64,000 bases of DNA from Diorhabda sublineata (lineage: Eukaryota > Arthropoda > Insecta > Coleoptera > Chrysomelidae): NCBI RefSeq assembly GCF_026230105.1, contig NC_079481.1, positions 16,943,042 to 17,007,041 of the forward strand, given 5' to 3'. The notes under the pieces are model-generated. The model saw only the letters and a program-made list of their open reading frames with translations. It did not search any database and was not told where the DNA came from. The translations under genes and the position numbers were made by a program. Each line of letters opens with the position of its first letter. Within the stretch, counting starts at the first letter, position 1. This document shows positions 56,481 through 64,000 of this stretch, one piece after another.

Positions 56481-57257
56481 CTTTAAACCAGAAACCAGCC
56501 ATATAGAAAGAAATGGCGAAACTTCTAGTATTACATATGTTCGATAAAAAAAAATTTGCTCTACTCATAAAACGGAAGGTTATGTATGTATAACTTAAAA
56601 GTTTCATTGCTTCATTGTGGAAACTAGACCAGTTGCTCATTCAACTCGAAGGATACAATGAAACTTTCACAAACATGGTAACTATTATAAATTCAATCAT
56701 GTATAGCCAGTGAGTTTGTCAAAATTGTGGTGATATAAAAACGAAAGCCATATTAATTACACTAGAACCCTGCTAATCCGATCTCGGTTAATCCGAACTG
56801 CCGATCGGTAATAAATTATATTTGTTTAAACTTAATAACGCTCTAAAAAAGGCAAGGCTAATAATCGGAACCGCAATAAAACATCCTTTTGAACAGAAAT
56901 ACGACTTATTGAGGTTTTACAACATTGTATTACACCACAAATTTTCGAACGGCTCGCCATGTCGGTCAATTTCAATTGCTTCAAAGAAGAAAACAACAGC
57001 AGATGTAGACATAGAGCTCTGCTCTGTGTAGCTAAAATCCAAAGAACTAGCACCTTGGAGATCATTTGTTGTGGAAGTGGAAAAAGGATTTTTAAGAAAC
57101 AAGGAAAAAAATTATGCAATAATTCACATTTAGATGTGTGTTTCCAGGGAATCTTGTCACGATTAGTAAGAAAATAAGAAAAGACAGGAAATATTCCATT
57201 AAGATATTAGGACTCTATTGACTCTAAATCAAACTCATTGGGAGTCATCACTGCTGG

Positions 57258-57432
57258 TTTATAATGAACACACTGTTTACAATACCATTTCACAAAAACT
57301 CACAATTGCACTGTCCGTCTATAAAGACGATAACCTGGTTATCTAAACGCGCGCCAGACAGTTCAATTGTGAGTGTTGTTGTAGTGGTAGTGTAAACAGT
57401 ATGTTCAGTATGATTATTACCAACGGTTCCAA
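57258..57432 (+). repeat. Hammerhead-bearing repeat, copy 6
   Basis: Both arms are present. The core near 57310 is damaged (CTATAAAGA for the catalytic box, TAAAC for GAAAC). The flanks AACACACTGTTTACA and GGTTCCAAAAATTC match the other copies. Confidence 0.7.
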
Positions 57433-60169
57433 AAATTCTAATAACTGCTAGTTTCTTAATGAAGTGCCAGATAAAAGATGGACACTTTTTCATCGTATTT
57501 AATTTATGTTTAATGGCTGGATCTTCTACCTTGTTCCAATTGTGTATATAGTCTCAATTATGATACATGCTTCTGCTTTAATACTCTTATTTTTAAATCC
57601 TGCATATCAAGACATTATAGACATTTAATTCCATTTTTGTTAATACTTTAAGGTCCGGTTTCTTCACGTCCTAATGAAGTGCCAAATAGTTATTAGCCGC
57701 ATAACTTTAGTAGGAACTTTTAATTGTTGAATAAATGTTTACCGTTTTTTCGCCCTTGGTTTAAATCCGAACAAACTAATAAGTATTTGACACTTTATTA
57801 TGTACTCAACAAATGGTCTACTGTTGGTAACACTAGGAAAGATGCGTATATAGCAATTGGCCATGTATTGAATAAGGACAGAAATAAGCAAAAAAACGTT
57901 CTATTGACGGTTTCCTATGATCTGTGTTTGTGACAACGATCTGTGCTTAATTAAATTTGCACGTTTTTTGTTAAGGTCATGTTGAAATAGTTGCTACTTG
58001 GAGAAAGATGTGTTGGTCTGAAAATTATCGTTTATGTTGAAAATAATTGATAGGAAAGGAAAAAGAAAACGTTAAAATCATCGGACCATTGTAAGGATCA
58101 ATTTTATGACGAACGGAATAAACTTGTTCTTCTGGAATTTGCTGTGGTTCCTCAATCAATTCCTCATCTAATAAATCTTCTAAATCTTGTAAAGCATTCA
58201 TATTAAATATTTAATTATTTGTATGATTAATATTTCCAAAAATGAACTAATCAAATATAGGTATAATGTTGACAATAGATCAAATTGACAGCTGATCCGA
58301 CCTATCTCAGCCTTGACCGTATCCTTACCTCACACTATTTCGTTTTATATATAGTCAAAATTGGTAACCATGTTTATGTTAATTTTTAATTTAGTTAAGT
58401 TGGTAGGCGATAAGCACTTTTTGATATATTCATGCGAAAGCGAAATGAAATGGCGACAGGCAAACGTGTTCCAATTTGTAATCTCAAGAATTGTTAAGTA
58501 TTGAGCAACAATCCGACGATTGTTTAGCAAGAATTTTGTTAATCAAAACAAGTATTGTCAAACGATTCATAAGGTATGTTCATTTCGTATCAAATTAAGC
58601 TTTATTTTTTTGTATTTAAATCTTGTCGCCACATGCCAAAACTTTGTTCATTAATTTTCTTTCACAGAATTGTAAGAATTGTAAACAAAGTCCTGAATAT
58701 TTTTCTTATTAACATTGTAAAAATTAGATACCGATCCTTGTATACATTGACATGTACTTTTTGAAACTCTGTTCAAGAAACTGAACATTTTGTCAACTTT
58801 GGACTTTATCATTTCCCAACAAAGAACCCAAACCCACTGAAAATAATAACATATAATATATAAACAAACCACTTTTGATGTATAATATTTTAGGTTAAGT
58901 TTCTACTAAACTCTTTAATTGACACTTGTGACTGCCTAATAACTTATTTGGCAAATAACTTGATTTTACTTTATTAGAAGGTGAAGACACTGAATTTTTG
59001 GTTATTCGGTAAATAATAGTTAGTACTGACATTATTAGGAAGTGAAGAAACCCGGCTTAAGAAAAGTAAATTTTGGTTGGCTAGTGTAATTGTTCAATGA
59101 TTATGAATAAAGTATACTACTACTTATTTCCTCGATATATAAAACTAATATTGATTTAAGATTGGTTCAGTACACAAAATATTACATAGATAAAATCTAC
59201 TACCCATCCACAACAATGGTGTTCTATTTAGTCCCTACAATGACGTCGGGTTGTCGTAAACGGATACAAAAGTATTTAAGATGCACACGCAAATTATTCG
59301 TAGTTTACTAATGAACTAAGTTTCTAATTATGCTTCACAATTTTTTTATTGAGTTTGATAACGAGCCAAAATTTAATTTTGTCATATTTTTTTAGAAAGC
59401 CTGATTGTCGCGTCTTATAATCTGTCGTGTAAGGTAAATGTATCGGTTAATGTAGTGTGGTTAATCAATTCCAAAAAGCCTTAAGGTAAGATTAGATATG
59501 ACTTCATGTTTCTGTGAATCGTCCAAAAAAGTTATTAACAAAAATTGTAAGCAACGGCATATTCCTTACCTAGAAAATATCCATATTTACAGAGTGGCTA
59601 ATACAATACGATACGATTTATTGCCTAGTATAAAGCATTTGCGTAGTCCCAATTGTAAATCACTAATCGATTATCATTAACATGAAGAAATGAAAAATTA
59701 AAAAAAAGTCAAATCAATATTTTCTTAAAATCAGTTTTCTGGCGTAACGTTTCTCACATTCTTATTAGTATGCAAATTTAGAAACTTTATACAGTCGAAC
59801 GTCAAGTTTTTTTATATTGTGTTTGATGCAGACTATATAATGGATCTGTCCCTGGTGGTATAACTGTGAAGTGTTTCAAATATATACATTCAAGGCAATG
59901 GGAGGATCCCATAAACGGTAAAGAGTTCGCTGCTATGTAATCAACTTCTTGCATTGTGAATAATATGCAAAGCAGTCTTCTGAAGAGTAAAATTCTTAGA
60001 GTAGAGTTGTACCATAGAGATACTATAAGCCAAATGACTGTGGATCAAAGAAAAATAAAAGTCGTGCGAATAACACGAATACTGCCAATAGAGGAGTGCA
60101 ATGTCTCACTGCAAAAAGTTGTCATGGTATTTTTAAGCATAGTGAGTCTATATACTCTCCCAAATGATA
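57433..60169. other. No supported gene
   Basis: No TE protein or confident exon. A short - strand frame at 58200-58060 starting MNALQDLEDLLDEELIEEPQ has codon-like character but no recognised family. Confidence 0.4.
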
Positions 60170-60860
60170 CAAGGATCTAATTATTTTGTGAATGTAGCTA
60201 AAAATTTATCAAATTCTATAACTCCTTCTCATGATCCGCCTTCATATCACCCTGATGCTAATGCTAATTTATACAGTTTCTTCTTTATGTTCATAGCTTT
60301 AGCACAGAGCTTCGCAGTACAATTAATGAGATCAAAAATGAATACTCGTCTGGAACTGATGGACTTACATCAAAAATGTTTTCGAGTGTGCCCGATTACT
60401 CATTAAATCACCTTACCACTTTAATTAACGTTTCATTTCAAAATGGCACTTTTCCCAATTGCCTCAAGATGGCTATAATTATAGCTCTGCATAAAGGAAG
60501 AGATAAAAATCAAACATCGAATTATCGCCCAATTGCACTCCTTACCACGTTATCTAAGATCTTAGAAAGATTGGTCAAAAAGAGGTTTTTATCATTTCTG
60601 TTTAAATATAAAATACTTACTACCCATCAATTTGGGTTTTAAAGTAGATACATAAATGATGCTATTTTCTCCAAAATAATATCTACTGTAGCCTAAACAA
60701 CCATCACTCCACTGCAACAGCTTTTTGTGATTTTTCTAAGGCTTTCGATTGTGTTAATCATAATATTTTAATTAACAAATTGCAGTACTACGTTTTCAGA
60801 GGAACACATAGTTTAAGTCATATCTTACCAACAGAAGTCTGCTTGAAAGGCTTGATATAA
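60170..60860 (+). mobile_element. LINE reverse-transcriptase fragment
   Basis: Encodes SSGTDGLTSKMFSSVPDY, MAIIIALHKGRDKNQTSNYR, LSKILERLVKKRFLSFL and, after a frameshift, AFCDFSKAFDCVNHNILINK with the first catalytic Asp of the RT palm. The same family as 35111-36640; it meets an inverted relative at 60866. Confidence 0.82.
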
Positions 60861-60865
60861 CGATA

Positions 60866-62627
60866 GAGAGAGAGAAATGCTTTATTGTCAAAAAATTTAT
60901 AATTTGTAGATAAAAGCTTGTAAAAACTAAAAAACAAAAATAAAAATAACTAAAGATAAAACAAATTTCAATATACAGAAGAAAACCTCAATGAATAACA
61001 AAATTATAGGTAATAGTAATAGGTAATAATTAGCAAATAAGGTCATAGCAAAAATTAAATTAGTGTGCAGCATGTCTAGAATTAAATATTCGTATCTTAA
61101 AATATAAAAGTTCAGTGTCCGTGCGTATGTTCCGAATTAACTCAAAAACGAGTCAACCGATATTCATGAAAGTTAGCATACATATGTAATTGGTTCAACT
61201 TAACAGATAAGTTATTATTTATTTAAATTAATGGTCTCAATAATTAATAATAAACTGATCATCAACGTTGATTGTTGTTATTAATCGATGGAGCCTTAAG
61301 CGAATTTCGTTACAGAGAACTGTAAAATTTTGTCCATTGCATAGATGGCGCCACACTCTAATGTGATATATTTTCTTAGACTACACACTATACATGTCTT
61401 ATTTTGCCTATACCACTTAACGTCGCTTCTTTCAAATCATTTTTCATTTTGTCTTCGTTGCGTACATTACTACGAATATTTTTTTTATTTTTAACTTATA
61501 GTTATTCAAGGAACAGCGAAATTCATTCACATTAAACATTCAATTACTATTTTTAATAAAATGCTACCCGAAAAATCCAACCTTAATGCCCGTAGCAAGA
61601 AGACTCGATGTGCACGTGTTGAACGTAATTTGGAGCATCCAAAGTTTGTGATTTGTCATCTGATGCAATTGTGAAGAACATGTAACAACTCGATAATTTC
61701 ATCGAACAAGCAGAAGAGAGAGCAATTGTATTTTCATTACAGAATTATTTCAAAGCATATCACTCAGCCACAGCAACGCGTGGCCGGGTCTGCTAGTTAG
61801 AATAGAAGTCGTTTACAGAGTAGAAGGCACTTTGCAGTAAATATGACCTCAAATTATTGCGAAATGCGGGAAAAGATTTTATCGATTTGATTTCAATGGG
61901 CAAGTGATTGTGCATTTTTTTGCATTGTACAATATTGAGCCCATAACTAATTCTGAACGTGGAGTAGGTAGGTAAAGGTCATGCTCCGCGTTCCTAAGTG
62001 GATAGACGTGCAACGACCTTTCTGAAATTGGAGAAGCGTGCTTTTTAATCTTTTAAAGAAGTCCCTGCAATGAGCCCTACTGATAATTCCGAGTAAATAT
62101 CTAACAACTCTCTTTTGTAGTTTGAAGATTCGCTCGAATTGAGTCACATCACATGTAAAAAAAATAAAATGTTAATTTTGGAATTTGGAAATAAGATTGA
62201 ATAAGAAAGCAAACGGAAAATAAACAATACAAGAGTGATAATAAGACAACAGAAGAATTTATAGAGAAATAATAAAACAACGCAAGTGGATAAGGAGAAA
62301 AAATTTAAATTATGTTCAGTACGTGCCTCACATCCTGAAAGTAATTAATTTAATTTTAATGGAAATATTCAAAAGACGCATCCTAAAATATTTTTTAATA
62401 TAATATTGAAACGCACCACACGTATCCCAGAAGGGAAGGGCATATCGGGATGCGACTCAATAATAGACTTTTAAGGTAAGTTAAGTTCAGTTCTTTGGAA
62501 CTGATCTCAGCGCAAAACAGGAGGAACTCAATTTTTTATATAAGGTGGCAATATGTAACTCCCGTTTCAAGAAATTGTCCAAAACAAGCCCTAAAAATTT
62601 CACAAATTTAACGACATCAACCCTTAT
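60866..62627 (-). mobile_element. LINE 3' part, inverted, with Helitron inside
   Basis: It ends at (GA)n next to AAATGCTTTATTGTC. The - strand encodes FERIFKLQKRVVRYLLG and RAHCRDFFKRLKS, and further up matches the 35690-35870 sequence. Interruptions: a Helitron at 61112-61796 and about 250 bp of unrelated sequence at 62155-62405. Confidence 0.75.
61112..61796 (+). mobile_element. Truncated Helitron
   Basis: Starts TCAGTGTCCGTGCGTATG and ends GGCCGGGTCTGCTAG followed by T, fitting the TC...CTRR-T rule. It lacks terminal inverted repeats. A short frame MLPEKSNLNARSKKTRCARV at 61561 resembles the N-terminus of Helitron proteins; Rep and helicase domains are missing. It interrupts the LINE at 60866-62627. 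Confidence 0.7.
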
Positions 62628-62640
62628 TCAAAAAATCAAT

Positions 62641-62812
62641 CATGATTACTCCATGGCAATAAAAACAACTGGAGCAAGAACTTTTTCAGCAGATTTTTGG
62701 ACACGAAACTTCTTAGGTCTTGGAGAACCATTCCATCGATTGTTGCTTTGTTTCTGGATCGTAGAAATGTACCCAAGTCTCATCCATAGTAACAATTCGG
62801 TTTAAGAAGTGT
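62641..62812 (-). mobile_element. Mariner fragment (catalytic region)
   Basis: The - strand reads RIVTMDETWVHFYDPETKQQ, RWNGSPRPKKFRVQK-like sequence and a degraded end. Only this part of the transposase remains. A (CT)n run follows at 62815-62831. Confidence 0.8.
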
Positions 62813-62929
62813 TTATCTCTCTCTCTCTCTAAGGCGATTCCCAACAATTTCACAGATTCCCCTCTGCTACCTCGTTTTGCATACCCCAATATTATTTTGG
62901 GAGGGGGGGGCTTGCTTCACTTAATTTCA

Positions 62930-63140
62930 AAATGTTACAATCGAACCAAGATCTAGATACCTTTACATTGTCGATGCTCACGCAGTCAAAAGATCCTCAA
63001 TAACGTTTAAGATTGCCTGAATGGTTGATTTGTGTTTCCGAAATCCAAATTGGCATTCAGATATTGTGTTCTAAATAGGAGCTAGGTTTATTTTTTATCA
63101 GTATTTCAAATATTTTATACATCATATAGGTATAATAATA
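62930..63140 (-). mobile_element. LINE reverse-transcriptase fragment
   Basis: The - strand encodes SECQFGFRKHKSTIQAILNV followed by IEDLL, the finger-palm region of Jockey/CR1-like RT. Flanking parts are degraded. Confidence 0.6.
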
Positions 63141-63519
63141 ATAGTTGTTAACGCGATTGAAGTCGCCACTTTCAAACACTTGATAATTTCTGATATTATC
63201 AGTACCTGATGCCAAGTATACCATATTATACTTTTATTGTCAATGGTCCAACAATGAACTCGAAGCAACTTCTTGTGTTTAAATCATAAAAATCCAAACT
63301 TTTAGTGACATTATTGATTCGTGAACATCAGTCTCCAAAATTGACGACATGAAAAATGATGATGGTCTATAATTTGAAAAATTAAATGGATCTGTTTGGG
63401 GTCCTTCAATACTTTTCAAAATAGTTTCGGATATGCTTGCTAAAAAAGCGTTGAATCATTATAGCTCAATAGCTGCATGATAAAGCAAAAATACATTTTT
63501 CATACGACACACCGTATAT

Positions 63520-63660
63520 TTCCTGTGGCAATGTGTAAAAAACTGTGTACCAAGATTCGGCAACAACAAGATATGAAAGATAGGTTGAAAGAAGATTTCA
63601 ATAGTATTGACGTACAAATATTGGGAAACGTATTTATTTCATTTGAAACTCGAATATAAG
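63520..63660 (+). pseudogene. Possible Tc1/mariner transposase C-terminal remnant
   Basis: A frame reading QQQDMKDRLKEDFNSIDVQI then LGNVFISFETRI resembles the terminal helix of Tc1/mariner relatives (ELK-RI--EIN-IP--ML--V--F--R). Weak, no other domains. Confidence 0.35.
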
Positions 63661-64000
63661 CTTTTTATAGATATTATTATTTTTGAGGTTATTCACAAAA
63701 AGCTAAATTTCGAGTATAACCATCGTCAATTATTGGTTTAAGTGGTAACGTTTTATATTTTTGGGGGGTATTCGTGATATATTTTTGATCAATTTTACGA
63801 GATCCGGCTGCGTCCACCAAACGTCTAGCGTCCATCAACATATTAGAACACGACCGACTTCACGGTCTACATCAGTGGACGAGTTCGTAACAATACTATG
63901 CGAATTGAAGTATATAAGAGGAGCATATGTTTTCGCTAAGGAATAATTGCGATACATCTTAAAAGTGCGGTCACAGCTGAAAATCGTTATTTTTTTCAAT
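63661..64000. other. No supported gene
   Basis: GTATATAAGAGGAGC at about 63910 is TATA-like, possibly the start of an LTR or gene running off the window; nothing more can be said. Confidence 0.3.

Noticed and set aside
56763..56812. CTGCTAATCCGATC...AATCCGAACTGCC resembling a pogo/Tigger terminus
   Set aside because: Only one end seen, and no transposase or duplication to support an element.
57310..57360. Active hammerhead in copy 6
   Set aside because: The catalytic box and GAAAC are both mutated.

Overview
This is AT-rich eukaryotic nuclear DNA with spliced genes and a very heavy load of transposable elements (TEs). The TE set (mariner, Tc1-like, hAT, Harbinger-like, Helitron, and RTE-, R1- and Jockey-type LINEs) and the gene types point to an insect. 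I cannot fix the order from sequence alone.

Three host loci can be supported. (1) On the + strand, 465-7341 holds the last three visible exons of a peroxidasin-type animal heme peroxidase; its 5' exons lie off the left edge. (2) On the - strand, 23987-41862 is a complete six-exon gene for a GTF3C4 (TFIIIC90)-like subunit of RNA polymerase III factor TFIIIC. Its frame closes at 768 codons plus stop. Its fifth intron has the signals of a minor-spliceosome (U12) AT-AC intron. (3) On the - strand, 49236-51171 is a chain of five short exons with matching splice phases, from a gene I do not recognise. A membrane-protein C-terminal exon at 44503-44742 may be its end.

Most of the remaining sequence is mobile or dead DNA lying in or between these genes. 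1-7.4 kb: peroxidasin, with a long-inverted-repeat element carrying a Cys-rich (CXC) pseudogene in one intron and a mariner in the next. 7.8-17.6 kb: TE debris, including an RTE LINE with a clean target-site duplication inside an older pseudogene, two mariner-type elements, a MITE and a second repeat-encoded pseudogene. 18.4-21.2 kb: a 2.8-kb palindrome. 22-23.4 kb: a LINE fragment interrupted by a short repeat. 24-42 kb: GTF3C4 with its TE-filled introns. 42-51 kb: the unrecognised gene, with an R1-type LINE split by a hAT transposase. 52-64 kb: a hAT element with a nested mariner, LINE fragments and a Helitron.

The most interesting recurrent item is a ~165-210 bp dispersed repeat (six copies plus a tail fragment). 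Its conserved core folds as a type I hammerhead-ribozyme-like motif, as known from Penelope-like elements and retrozymes. Three copies carry two inverted arms. Other points of interest are the U12 intron, the unnamed long-inverted-repeat element, the large palindrome, and a tyrosine-recombinase pseudogene lying near strong dyad sequences.
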